A stretch of 32,978 bases of DNA from Methanobacteriota archaeon (lineage in GTDB: Archaea > Thermoplasmatota > Poseidoniia > Poseidoniales > Poseidoniaceae): assembly GCA_029979085.1 (NCBI GenBank), contig JAPOIF010000004.1, positions 1 to 32,978 of the forward strand, read 5' to 3'. Within the stretch, counting starts at the first letter, position 1. Every line of letters starts with the position of its first letter. The notes under the pieces were generated by a model. The model worked only from the letters and a program-made list of their open reading frames with translations. It was not told where the DNA came from and did no database searches. The position numbers and the translations under genes were made by a program. Positions 1 to 8,214 of the stretch are shown in pieces.

Positions 1-1143
1 AACTTCGAGGATACGACCCCTCCACCTCGTTTGGACAATGTTAGCCTCGCTGACCGTCCAATGGATGATGGTACTGCACTGCTTCTCGATTTTGAATTGT
101 CCATGGCCAGTGACGTCTACCAATACGAAGTGTACGCGGCATCATGGTCATTCACGAGCGTAGGCGTCGGTGCAGATGGGCCGAACGAGCCTATCGCTAC
201 ACTCGAGAGGAACCCTGAACTTCCGTTCACCATCTCAACCTTAGCGGGAGATTTGCCTGTTCTTCCGGGCCAAGAAACTTGGGTAGCAGTCGTTCCTGTC
301 GATTCCTCAGACAATTCCATCAAGACCGATTTGACTGTTGTATCCTCGCAATCCATTGACGATGGAGTGACAGACCCAGGAAATTACCTTCCAAGCATCG
401 ACGGAATTACACTCACCTGGGTTGAAGAGACCGATATCCTCGTCACTTGGAATCACTCCAACGATCTGGATGTCAAAGGATACCAAGTTCACATCAATTC
501 AGAAGACTTCATGGATATCTCTGATGCTACCTTTGTTGGTGAAACACGAACGGCGAATTCATTTGTTATCTCTGCTAATGTCTTCTCAGACCTTGTGAAT
601 ACAACAGATTGGTTCATTTCTGTAACAACGTTTGATGACAACCAAGTTCGGACATCTGTGGATGCAAAGAAGATCAATTCTGTTGATGCTACAAACCAAG
701 TTACCGAGGATTCAAACGCAGAAAATGATCTCGAGTCGTTGTTGACAACTCCAAATCTCATTGCGGCTGGATTGGTTCTCGTTTCCCTCTTGTTGCTTCT
801 TGCCATCGTTCGAGGACGTGGAAACAAAACGCAGAAGGAAAAGGAATGGGAAATCCAGACAGCAACATGGGGCATCAGCGATGACCCGTGGAACAGCCCT
901 CCACAATCCAACGTTCCACCTCCTCCTCCAACAACGCCGGTACAAGCTGAGTCTCTGTTCCGCGCTGCTGAGAGAATTGAGACACAGGACATCGGCCGAG
1001 AACAGTATGTCGCACCTAGACCTGTTATGAATCCTGTACGAACGACTATCGATGATACCCTCTTTGACGATCTTGACCTCGGAACGCCTCAGAAAAAGTC
1101 GAATTCAGATATTGATACATCTTTCCTTGACGACTTGCTATGA
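1..1143 (+). CDS. Membrane-anchored surface protein with fibronectin-III-like repeats (5' partial)
   Basis: The reading frame is open from the first base of the window, so the start lies outside it; the TTG at 31 is simply an internal leucine codon. About 380 residues are visible. The first 225 or so look like two fibronectin-III-like beta domains: one opens with a Pro-rich DTTPPP segment, the second has the pattern LVTWNHSNDLDVKGYQVH. A single hydrophobic helix spans about residues 252-272, followed by a basic stop-transfer stretch and a roughly 105-residue tail containing a run of prolines and many acidic residues. This predicts an exported domain outside, one membrane anchor and a cytoplasmic tail. 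The specific function is not recognised; adhesion or substrate binding at the cell surface is only a guess. Confidence 0.75.
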   Translation, partial: NFEDTTPPPRLDNVSLADRPMDDGTALLLDFELSMASDVYQYEVYAASWSFTSVGVGADGPNEPIATLERNPELPFTISTLAGDLPVLPGQETWVAVVPVDSSDNSIKTDLTVVSSQSIDDGVTDPGNYLPSIDGITLTWVEETDILVTWNHSNDLDVKGYQVHINSEDFMDISDATFVGETRTANSFVISANVFSDLVNTTDWFISVTTFDDNQVRTSVDAKKINSVDATNQVTEDSNAENDLESLLTTPNLIAAGLVLVSLLLLLAIVRGRGNKTQKEKEWEIQTATWGISDDPWNSPPQSNVPPPPPTTPVQAESLFRAAERIETQDIGREQYVAPRPVMNPVRTTIDDTLFDDLDLGTPQKKSNSDIDTSFLDDLL

Positions 1144-1182
1144 TACCGTGATGCTCAAGGCATAGTGGGGTAAGGAGTTGTC

Positions 1183-1941
1183 ATGAGCGAGGTGACCCAA
1201 GGCCCTCGCTCGTCCGTTTTTACGACAATGAGATTCTCAAAAGAGCGAGGTCTGTTCTTGATTGAGCATCACATTGCTCGTATGATTGAACATGCAACAC
1301 AATTGAGAATCGATGCTACAGCCATCAGTATGGATTCAATCGTACAACTCCTTCGTCAAAACCCACCGGAAATGGTGGAGGGGCTCCTTCGAATCGAATA
1401 TACACATTCCTTGCAACTTCGGATCTCATATCGCCCTTTTTCGGTTCAGAATGAACAAGTTGATGCCGTCACACTACCAAGTCCAATTTGGCCTGCACGT
1501 ATTGCTGGTACGAAGCATGGTGCATGGGACGCATACATTCAGGCTCGTCAACATGCTGAACAGAAGGGTGCAGACTTAGCTCTCATGGTGCATGAATATT
1601 CCATCGTCGATGGCGATCGTTGCTCCCCATTGATCTTGGATGAAGATGGCGTGATTTGGGTAAGTGACTCAAACACTTCAGTCGATTCAATAACATTCAA
1701 AGCGATTCATGATTGGTTACTCGATGCAGGATTTCATATTCAACACGGTCGATTGAACGAACGACTTGTCGCTCGTTGTGTTGAGGCTGTTGCAGTAGGA
1801 AGCGGAGTTGGAGTTTTGAAAATTGATTCGATCGATGGCGAACCCATTGGTGATGGAAGTTCTCGGTTGTTCGATTGTTGCAATTCATGCCTTGAACGAT
1901 TGTACAACGGCTCTGAAAATTGGGATAAGGTGTGGTCATGA
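1183..1941 (+). CDS. pabC: Class IV aminotransferase-fold protein, probable aminodeoxychorismate lyase
   Basis: The 252-residue protein has the class IV PLP aminotransferase layout. An N-terminal segment has the L-x-x-H-x-x-R pattern (H29, R33), the candidate Schiff-base lysine is K111 in AGTKHG, and the C-terminal half carries the GVGVLKIDSIDGEPIGDG region typical of PabC and branched-chain aminotransferases. The ATG at 1183 is preceded by AAGGAG at a good distance. Its stop overlaps the ATG of the PabB-PabA fusion (ATGA at 1938-1941), so the two are probably translationally coupled. By context it would convert 4-amino-4-deoxychorismate to p-aminobenzoate and pyruvate, the last step of PABA synthesis for folate. 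The sequence is divergent in the usual G-x-x-E-x-x-x-x-N region, so another class IV activity cannot be excluded. Confidence 0.75.
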   Translation: MSEVTQGPRSSVFTTMRFSKERGLFLIEHHIARMIEHATQLRIDATAISMDSIVQLLRQNPPEMVEGLLRIEYTHSLQLRISYRPFSVQNEQVDAVTLPSPIWPARIAGTKHGAWDAYIQARQHAEQKGADLALMVHEYSIVDGDRCSPLILDEDGVIWVSDSNTSVDSITFKAIHDWLLDAGFHIQHGRLNERLVARCVEAVAVGSGVGVLKIDSIDGEPIGDGSSRLFDCCNSCLERLYNGSENWDKVWS

Positions 1942-4136
1942 GGCATCTTGAATCTGTTCGCCATCAATTGATGGAAAGCGAACTTCTTGGGTCGAATGCA
2001 GGTCGTTATGGCTCACCTGATGAACTCATGCTGGTCTCAGCAGGTCCAATCAGCCATCTATCTCAATTCTCATTGTTGTGTGGCCCTACAACACGTCGAG
2101 TAACAATTCGTCAGCCTCCGAAAGAGGTTGTCAAGGCTGCAAAGCCTCACTCTCCTTTATCGGGCGAAATACAATTGGAAGAGCGTATTCCATTCACCTT
2201 CCAACGCGAAATATGGAATGGGTGCGAATGGGAAACGGAATGTTCGATTCTTGATGCATCACTCGCATCGGGATTGAGGGCAATTTGTTCCAAAACGGAT
2301 TCCATCTTTCCCGGAGAAATTCCTCCTTCAATACCCTTCAACGGCCCATTCTGGGCAGGGGCATTGGCGTACGAGTTGTTGCAGTTGACACAACCACTCC
2401 GATTACAGAATCCGCCCCAAGAACATGAGTTGTTGTGCGTATTGTGGGAGATTGATCGATGCATTGTTCATCGGAAAGACGATGATTCGATGGTGGTTCT
2501 TTCCACCGATACTGCGTGGGCGCAGAACGTTGAACGTTGCCTCCGAAAGAGCCCTGTGGAATACCCATCGATTGAAGTAAAACGTAGTAAAAAACCAGTT
2601 TCAAACTGTACGGATGAGGAGCATGCGGAGATTGTCAGAAGAGTACACTCTGCCATCGTTGATGGTCAATTGTATCAGTTGAATTATGGGAGATCTTGGG
2701 AAGGGGAAATTCAGTCTGAGCCATGGGATGTTTTTTCACACTCGGTTGCGTCGAATCCTGCACCATACTCAGGCTTTCTTCACATGAGCGATGAACAATT
2801 TGCTCTTGTTTCAGCTTCTCCTGAATCGCTCCTTTCTACAGAGGATGGAGTCATTACAACTGCTCCAATCAAAGGAACTGCGCCAAGAGGGGCATCAGTC
2901 GCTGAAGAATCACTGCTTCGTGAGGATATGATCTCCGATCGAAAAGAACGTGCAGAACACAGAATGTTGGTCGATTTGATGCGCAATGACGTTGGTCGCA
3001 TTTCGCAACCAAACCAAGTTTGGGTTGAACGGTTTGATGTTGAAGCTTATGCTGAAGTCCAACATCTTGTTTCCCGAATCAAAGGGCGATTGAAGGAAGG
3101 TGTCGATGTTTTCGATTCCATTGACAATGTGTTCCCTGGAGGTTCGATTACTGGATGTCCCAGGACTGTCGTTTGCGCTGCAATCGATGAGTTGGAACGC
3201 AAGCCTCGCTCATTCTGGACTGGATCCATGGGATGGTTTGACCCTTCAACAGATCGTTCTTCGTGGAACATACTCATCCGAACTGCAGAACTTCGGAAAC
3301 ATGGCTCTCATTGGCATTCTCGAGTTACTGCTGGTGGAGGAATCACCATTGAATCAAATCCAAAATCGGAGGTTGCTGAGGCGAAATGGAAAGCGAATGC
3401 ACTTCTCCGATCATGTGGTTGGCTGGATGATGCAACACCATCCAATCCAGTCAAGAGCTTAGCAATCCACCCTCTACCTCTCGAAAATGAACAAAGCAAT
3501 CACGAGGTATCATCCTCCATATACACTGAATCATTTGAGAAGCATGCAGTTCTATTGATCGATAATCTCGATTCGTTTACCTACAACATCGCTCACAGTG
3601 TTTGTGGACTTGGACGTCATGTGAACATCGTCTCAGGACGCGGAGATTCGCAGGTTTCTGCACAGCAACTCATCGATGACTTGCAGCCTTCTCACATTAT
3701 TCTTGGTCCTGGCCCCGGATGGCCTCAGGACAGTCAACTCACAATGGATTTTGCAACCTTATCGCTTCAAGGAAAAACCCCGCCGCTTCTTGGCATTTGC
3801 CTTGGCCATCAGGCAATAGGATTAGCAGCAGGCTTGGAGTTGATTCCCAGCCCTATCGGACCCGTTCATGGAACACCTGTCAAGTGCATCCACAATGGAG
3901 AAGGCTTGTTTCGAGACTTAGATGACGTATCGATGACGAGATACAACTCATTGACACTGCTAACGTCGCATCTTCAGGATCATCCAACCATCCTTGCTGA
4001 TGCTACGGATGATACGAAATCTCTTGTTCTCGGATTGCATTCAAAGCAGGCCAACGTGTTCGGAGTTCAGTTCCATCCAGAATCGGTTGGAAGTCAGTCT
4101 GGAGGTCGTATCCTCTCAAATTTCCTGAAGTATTGA
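1938..4136 (+). CDS. pabBA: Aminodeoxychorismate synthase, PabB-PabA fusion
   Basis: One 732-residue protein joins the chorismate-binding synthase (about residues 1-510) to a class I glutamine amidotransferase (about 535-732). The synthase half contains PIKGT with lysine K312; PabB enzymes use this lysine where anthranilate synthase TrpE has alanine (PIAGT). It also has FPGGSITGCPR, again the PabB form. The amidotransferase half contains GPGPG, GICLGHQ with nucleophile Cys621, and the FHPES His-Glu pair. It should make aminodeoxychorismate from chorismate and glutamine in the cytosol, feeding the lyase encoded just upstream. The start is taken as ATG 1938, which overlaps the upstream stop; an in-frame GTG lies at 1932. 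The fusion order, synthase first, is the same as in TrpEG fusions, so the lysine is the deciding evidence for PABA. Confidence 0.9.
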   Translation: MRHLESVRHQLMESELLGSNAGRYGSPDELMLVSAGPISHLSQFSLLCGPTTRRVTIRQPPKEVVKAAKPHSPLSGEIQLEERIPFTFQREIWNGCEWETECSILDASLASGLRAICSKTDSIFPGEIPPSIPFNGPFWAGALAYELLQLTQPLRLQNPPQEHELLCVLWEIDRCIVHRKDDDSMVVLSTDTAWAQNVERCLRKSPVEYPSIEVKRSKKPVSNCTDEEHAEIVRRVHSAIVDGQLYQLNYGRSWEGEIQSEPWDVFSHSVASNPAPYSGFLHMSDEQFALVSASPESLLSTEDGVITTAPIKGTAPRGASVAEESLLREDMISDRKERAEHRMLVDLMRNDVGRISQPNQVWVERFDVEAYAEVQHLVSRIKGRLKEGVDVFDSIDNVFPGGSITGCPRTVVCAAIDELERKPRSFWTGSMGWFDPSTDRSSWNILIRTAELRKHGSHWHSRVTAGGGITIESNPKSEVAEAKWKANALLRSCGWLDDATPSNPVKSLAIHPLPLENEQSNHEVSSSIYTESFEKHAVLLIDNLDSFTYNIAHSVCGLGRHVNIVSGRGDSQVSAQQLIDDLQPSHIILGPGPGWPQDSQLTMDFATLSLQGKTPPLLGICLGHQAIGLAAGLELIPSPIGPVHGTPVKCIHNGEGLFRDLDDVSMTRYNSLTLLTSHLQDHPTILADATDDTKSLVLGLHSKQANVFGVQFHPESVGSQSGGRILSNFLKY

Positions 4137-4185
4137 GCGCATGGTTGAAATGACGGCAGTATTTGGAGCGGAATGAGGGAAGAAG

Positions 4186-4572
4186 ATGCCTATCTGTCGA
4201 CTCTGTTCTGGAACATATCCTCGTGAATTCTTCATTCATGGAAATGGACCAAACACACAGGTTTGTTCACGTTGTGGCGTTGAACACGGATATGTCAGCA
4301 AAGATGAGGCTGCAAACCTGTACGATGACACATTAAAGTCCGCTCGCTTGAGTACTGTAACTCGTCGTTACAGGCCGTTCCTTTACCTGACCGTTTTGTG
4401 GGGTATTTACATCACAACAGTCCGAAGCATCAATCCATGGGGCTGGTACATGCTCATAATGTTGGCAATTCTTACCCTTGCTTCCATAGTCCTCTTCTTC
4501 ACAAGTGCTGCAAAGTACTCCAGTACGCTCGCTCGGCTCACACCCGATTTTGAACGTCCAAAAGGGCACTGA
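4186..4572 (+). CDS. Small zinc-ribbon membrane protein
   Basis: This 128-residue protein begins with two CxxC knuckles (C4/C7 and C27/C30), which should bind one zinc ion. After a polar linker come two hydrophobic helices at about residues 64-82 and 87-109, then a short charged tail. The ATG at 4186 follows a GAGGGAAGAAG purine stretch usable as a ribosome-binding site. It sits 49 bp after the pab fusion on the same strand and ends 4 bp from the convergent GTPase gene. Proteins of this layout are common in archaea and usually have no assigned role; the cytoplasmic zinc ribbon could bind nucleic acid or protein, but nothing in the sequence decides this. Confidence 0.75.
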   Translation: MPICRLCSGTYPREFFIHGNGPNTQVCSRCGVEHGYVSKDEAANLYDDTLKSARLSTVTRRYRPFLYLTVLWGIYITTVRSINPWGWYMLIMLAILTLASIVLFFTSAAKYSSTLARLTPDFERPKGH

Positions 4573-4576
4573 GTTC

Positions 4577-5872
4577 TTACTTTGAATGAATTCTCAAGAC
4601 ATCTCCATCGGAGAGTTCATGTTCTGCTCCAACGATACGTCGTGTACGACCATCAACACCTTTGATGAAACCATCTCCAAGATCTGAATGTACCTTGTAT
4701 GCCACTTGTTTGGCTTGAATTCCATTTTGAACAACGAGCGCATCAGGAAGCACGTTCCCATCACCATCAGTCCACTGACTTTCATCTTGAACGGGATAGA
4801 CAACAATACGTTCCAATTCATCGAAAAGAACCTGGTCAAGCAATTGAATGAGACCCGTTCCTTGCAACTTCTCAACTCGTTCTGCTAGAACGGAGAGTCC
4901 TTTCTTTTGAGCATCGTTCATGGATTGGTTTTCATTTAATTCAAACGAAGTATTTCCTGCAACGTAAGTGATGAATCCGGCTTTTCCGGCTTGGCGTAAA
5001 GCGAGTTCGGTTTCTGCAGAACATGGTGTGAACGAAGGAAGAACATCCTTGAGGTGTTCAAGAACGCCTTCGGGCGCAAGATCTGCTTTGTTCCCTGCAA
5101 CGAAGATCGGGAACAGATGCTTTCGAATTGAAGAGGCGAGAATCATGAGGACATCATCTGACCAATCCCATGGAGACGTCATGTCTTGATGCTGTTGTGC
5201 AAAGGCATCGAATGAGCGCTGACAAATGGAATCCGTTGCGCCCAAACCGGAAAGACGCTCTTGCAAGAATTGTGTGAATCCTTTCACCCCTTCAGCTTGG
5301 ATTCGACGAGCCCCTCGTGACCAACCATCTTTCACGAGACCAAGAATCCAAGCATCAAGTTCGCCTGTTAAGAAATCAACTTCAGCAAGAGCCTGCTCAA
5401 TCGCTTGTTCTTTTGTTGCTTTCAAACCTGTAGGATTCCCCTCAATGTCTGTCGTACCTGCAACATCAATGACTTGAATCAACGCATCACATTCCGCCAA
5501 ATCAGAAAGAAAGGCATTTCCACGACCACGTCCTTGACTTGCACCTGGAACGAGTCCTGCAACATCAACCAACATGCAGGGGACAAAACGCTGATGTCCT
5601 TCACAAGAGCCTGTTCTTGGAGAACAGATGCTCCCTCCACGGTCATCACCAAATTGCGCTCGTCCGTCTTCCTCAAGACGCGCTCGTAAGGAACCGCATG
5701 GGCACGGTAAACGACTAGGAATAAACGAAAAACCAACGTTGGGTTCAATGGTACAAAACGGATAATTTGCAATATCCACCGGAATCAAGGTTGAAGCGGC
5801 AAAAAACGTCGACTTGCCAACATTTGGTTTTCCAACCAATCCAATACGCACGGTTTGCCCGCCTCGCTTCAC
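4577..5872 (-). CDS. ychF: YchF/Obg-family GTPase with C-terminal TGS domain
   Basis: The 431-residue protein has a Walker A loop GKPNVGKST (residues 14-22), a DVAG switch II followed by LVPGASQGRGRGNAFL, and a guanine-specificity motif NKAD. A C-terminal region of about 80 residues resembles a TGS domain (ending in the SDGDVLRIHSK pattern). Between switch I and II there is a cysteine-rich insert (PCPCG, then CSPRTGSC) of the kind known in archaeal YchF relatives such as the MJ1332 family. NKAD predicts GTP use, unlike bacterial YchF, which prefers ATP. The family acts around ribosomes, but its precise archaeal role is unsettled. The GTG start at 5872 overlaps the upstream stop (GTGA). A second GTG, eight codons in, would start directly before the P-loop strand and is an alternative. 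Confidence 0.88.
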   Translation of the reverse strand: MKRGGQTVRIGLVGKPNVGKSTFFAASTLIPVDIANYPFCTIEPNVGFSFIPSRLPCPCGSLRARLEEDGRAQFGDDRGGSICSPRTGSCEGHQRFVPCMLVDVAGLVPGASQGRGRGNAFLSDLAECDALIQVIDVAGTTDIEGNPTGLKATKEQAIEQALAEVDFLTGELDAWILGLVKDGWSRGARRIQAEGVKGFTQFLQERLSGLGATDSICQRSFDAFAQQHQDMTSPWDWSDDVLMILASSIRKHLFPIFVAGNKADLAPEGVLEHLKDVLPSFTPCSAETELALRQAGKAGFITYVAGNTSFELNENQSMNDAQKKGLSVLAERVEKLQGTGLIQLLDQVLFDELERIVVYPVQDESQWTDGDGNVLPDALVVQNGIQAKQVAYKVHSDLGDGFIKGVDGRTRRIVGAEHELSDGDVLRIHSK

Positions 5873-7830
5873 TCTTCTTCTGAAACACCAGAACGAACAC
5901 GCGCAATGGCGATGTCGAGTTCGGGTAGGTTTACGCGTCCATCACCGTCTAGGTCAATGAATTCCATCAATTTCGCAATGTCCCATGGTGGGAGATCGGC
6001 AATATCTGCTCCTCGCAATGCTTGTTGCAATTCATACCCATCGATGAGACCTGAATCATCAAGATCAATTGAGCGGAAGAATTCAAAGATACTCATGTCT
6101 TTCTTTGCTAGATAATCGGACAACATCTCCAACTCATTCTTCTCGACTGGGAACTCATCGATTTCATCGTTGTGAAGCGTTGAGGATACATCGATGATGG
6201 TCATGCCGCCCTCGTCTTCGACGTCTGCACCAACAACGAGGATGGTGTCAACTCCAACGCCACGCTGCAAAAGTTTGCGAATTGAAGACTCGCCACGTTG
6301 CATCGAGTAACGTGTAATATCGGAAACTGTTGATGTGGAGGTATCGACCTTCATGCCTCCAACAGATGTTCGAATGAGGTTGAGGAACAAGAGAATCACA
6401 CCAATGGAACCGAAGTAAAACAGAACGGCTGCTGTAAGGCTGAAGCCGCCATCGGTCATGACAACATCTTCGCTTCCGGAATCAAGGAGTGCCTTCTCCG
6501 TAAAGTCGCCCATAAGTTTGGCAACGGTGGAGGTGACGCCACCAAAGGCGATCAACATCGTTGAGAGGGATGCAGAGGATGGTGATGCGAGTTGGCGGTT
6601 TCCTGCTAATGGATACGATTCTGCAACACATGCTACAGCCATCAAGCCACCGACAGTCCACATGAATCCGATATCAACGGTTGTGGCCATATCATTCAGC
6701 GCTCCAAGGCCGATGAAGACGTCGAGAGAAGTGAAGTAGCCTCCGAGGGCGTAGAGTGGGAAGAAGACCATTGCCAGGGTAGCTGCAAGTGCGCCCGGTC
6801 GAGAAACGACACCCGTAGCATTGCTCAGTGATGTCATGATGATGTTCACGGAACCTGCCATGATTGGTAAGAGAGCGAGCGTCATCAGGATGGCTCCAAG
6901 ATTTTCGAGAAGCGTACCTGCATCTGCAGATGATAGCATAAACGGAGGTAGCGTAAGGAAGAGGAGGAGAAGGCTTGCCTTGGTCATTGAGTCTGACCAA
7001 ATCGGCCGGCTAGCCGCTCGTGGTACAACGTGATAGGCAACAGCGAAAATCAAGGCGATGAGCGTCCAGGATTGAGACATACGCTCGCCGAGCCAAACGG
7101 TTTGAGTGGAGTCGGCCAACTCGCCAAAGAATCGGAACTGAGAGCCGAAGATAAACGAGGCGAGAGCCATAAACAAAAACCAGTTGCTTGCAGATACAAC
7201 CTCACCTTTTCGTTGTGATACGGTCAGGAGGACATTGATCATCACGGCGATGATGATGAATGAACGGAGAGCATGCATGAACAGATCCTGAATGAGTGCT
7301 TCATTTGCCGCGGTCAGGTCGATAAGAAGACCAAGAATGGTTGGGAGAAGCATAGACGAGATTGTCAACACAGAGAAGAGAATCGCCGTTAGGCTTGCAT
7401 TTGCCTCACTCGCTAAACGGCCTGCCCCAGCACGTGCTGCAGCAACGAGGCCACCTCCGATGAGGATCGATGTGAGACCGGTCATCAGGGTCACGTCAAC
7501 GAATGTGTTCAGAGCACTTCCATCATCGTATGACCAGCCGATGCTTGCGAGTGAATCAAGCGCTGTTGCATCGTAATCATGCCACAAAGCAAGGAAGGTT
7601 CCGATTGCAGCGAAGGTGAGCCAAATCATACCCAAATTCATCCAAGTCTTTGAGCCACTGCCCTTGTCATCGTTGAAGAGATCGACGATGCCAGCAGGTG
7701 CTTTGTTGAGGAGGAAAAGGCCGAATTGGCGCATTGGGTCCGCCATGTTGCCGATGCCCCGTTGGACGTAGTAAGTAGCGAAACCGATGACGATGAAGAA
7801 GAAAATTAGTGCTGAAAATACTGCGATCAT
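5869..7830 (-). CDS. Heme-copper-oxidase subunit I-like membrane protein lacking the metal-ligand histidines, with two C-terminal EF-hands
   Basis: This 653-residue polytopic protein has an N-terminal helix and about ten further hydrophobic helices up to residue 490. By eye, residues 246-335 follow the oxidase subunit I pattern: a WLGER segment where the family has W-x-x-G-H, then AYHVVPR-x5-IWSD where it has YYxxPK-x4-xYS, and later LPIMAGSVNIIMTSL. The CuB ligand is replaced by Glu249, the HH pair region reads LSSAD (299-303), and the heme-ligand HxxxxxxxHxH region reads TTVDIGFM (383-390). The cytosolic-looking tail carries two canonical EF-hand loops, 589-600 (D-x-D-x-S-G-x-I-D-x-x-E) and 626-637 (D-x-D-x-D-G-x-V-N-x-x-E). 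GAGGTGAT precedes the start and contains the stop of the upstream small gene. It overlaps the GTPase start. The family assignment is an inference from pattern; the EF-hands are clear. Confidence 0.6.
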   Translation of the reverse strand: MIAVFSALIFFFIVIGFATYYVQRGIGNMADPMRQFGLFLLNKAPAGIVDLFNDDKGSGSKTWMNLGMIWLTFAAIGTFLALWHDYDATALDSLASIGWSYDDGSALNTFVDVTLMTGLTSILIGGGLVAAARAGAGRLASEANASLTAILFSVLTISSMLLPTILGLLIDLTAANEALIQDLFMHALRSFIIIAVMINVLLTVSQRKGEVVSASNWFLFMALASFIFGSQFRFFGELADSTQTVWLGERMSQSWTLIALIFAVAYHVVPRAASRPIWSDSMTKASLLLLFLTLPPFMLSSADAGTLLENLGAILMTLALLPIMAGSVNIIMTSLSNATGVVSRPGALAATLAMVFFPLYALGGYFTSLDVFIGLGALNDMATTVDIGFMWTVGGLMAVACVAESYPLAGNRQLASPSSASLSTMLIAFGGVTSTVAKLMGDFTEKALLDSGSEDVVMTDGGFSLTAAVLFYFGSIGVILLFLNLIRTSVGGMKVDTSTSTVSDITRYSMQRGESSIRKLLQRGVGVDTILVVGADVEDEGGMTIIDVSSTLHNDEIDEFPVEKNELEMLSDYLAKKDMSIFEFFRSIDLDDSGLIDGYELQQALRGADIADLPPWDIAKLMEFIDLDGDGRVNLPELDIAIARVRSGVSEEE

Positions 7831-7840
7831 TCATATCACC

Positions 7841-8113
7841 TCAATCTGCTAGAACCTCGCCAGCTAGTGTGGATACAATGGCACCAAGACCAACGATGAA
7901 CCCAAGCAAGTAATACCAAATTCCGGAGCCTCCAAGATTGGACATAAGAGGAACGATGTCGCCTATGACTGGAATGTTATCCCATCCGAAGATGGTGCTG
8001 AAAAGACCAAACATTCCAACAGTTACGACGGAAAGGAGAACAAGAATAACACGGCTTGATGATGGTTCTGCAGTTCCAATAACTGCATCGGGGAGTTCTG
8101 TACTGTTCGACAT
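7841..8113 (-). CDS. Small two-helix membrane protein
   Basis: A 90-residue protein with a polar N-terminus and two hydrophobic helices (about 20-43 and 66-87) joined by a loop rich in Gly, Pro and Asn. A GAGGG site lies six bases before ATG 8113. It is the first gene of a three-gene minus-strand unit; its TGA is part of the ribosome-binding site of the next gene, the oxidase-like EF-hand protein, 10 bp away. That tight coupling suggests the two form a membrane complex with this protein as the small subunit. I do not recognise the family. Confidence 0.65.
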   Translation of the reverse strand: MSNSTELPDAVIGTAEPSSSRVILVLLSVVTVGMFGLFSTIFGWDNIPVIGDIVPLMSNLGGSGIWYYLLGFIVGLGAIVSTLAGEVLAD

Positions 8114-8214
8114 AGTGTGCCCTCACATGCCCAAGATGGACATGCTTGCGACTCGAAGCGCGGTGATAAACATTCACCAAGAGCATCATTGAACTGCTCA
8201 ATAAATCGGCTCGC
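8114..8214 (-). promoter_or_regulatory. Candidate promoter region of the EF-hand membrane-protein unit
   Basis: This 101-bp gap between two minus-strand genes is the only place for a promoter of the 8113-4577 unit. Read on the minus strand it holds two AT-rich TATA-like stretches, ATTTATT (plus-strand 8200-8206) and TTTATC (8165-8170). Either could direct transcription to a leader of a few tens of bases before ATG 8113. Neither is a perfect archaeal TATA box. Confidence 0.3.

Noticed and set aside
489-992. 167-residue minus-strand ORF at the left end
   Set aside because: Antisense to the surface-protein gene, whose frame gives coherent beta domains and a membrane helix.
1938-4136. Anthranilate synthase TrpEG as an alternative identity
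   Set aside because: The PIKGT lysine and FPGGSITG motif favour PabB, and the neighbour is a PabC-like lyase rather than a trp gene.
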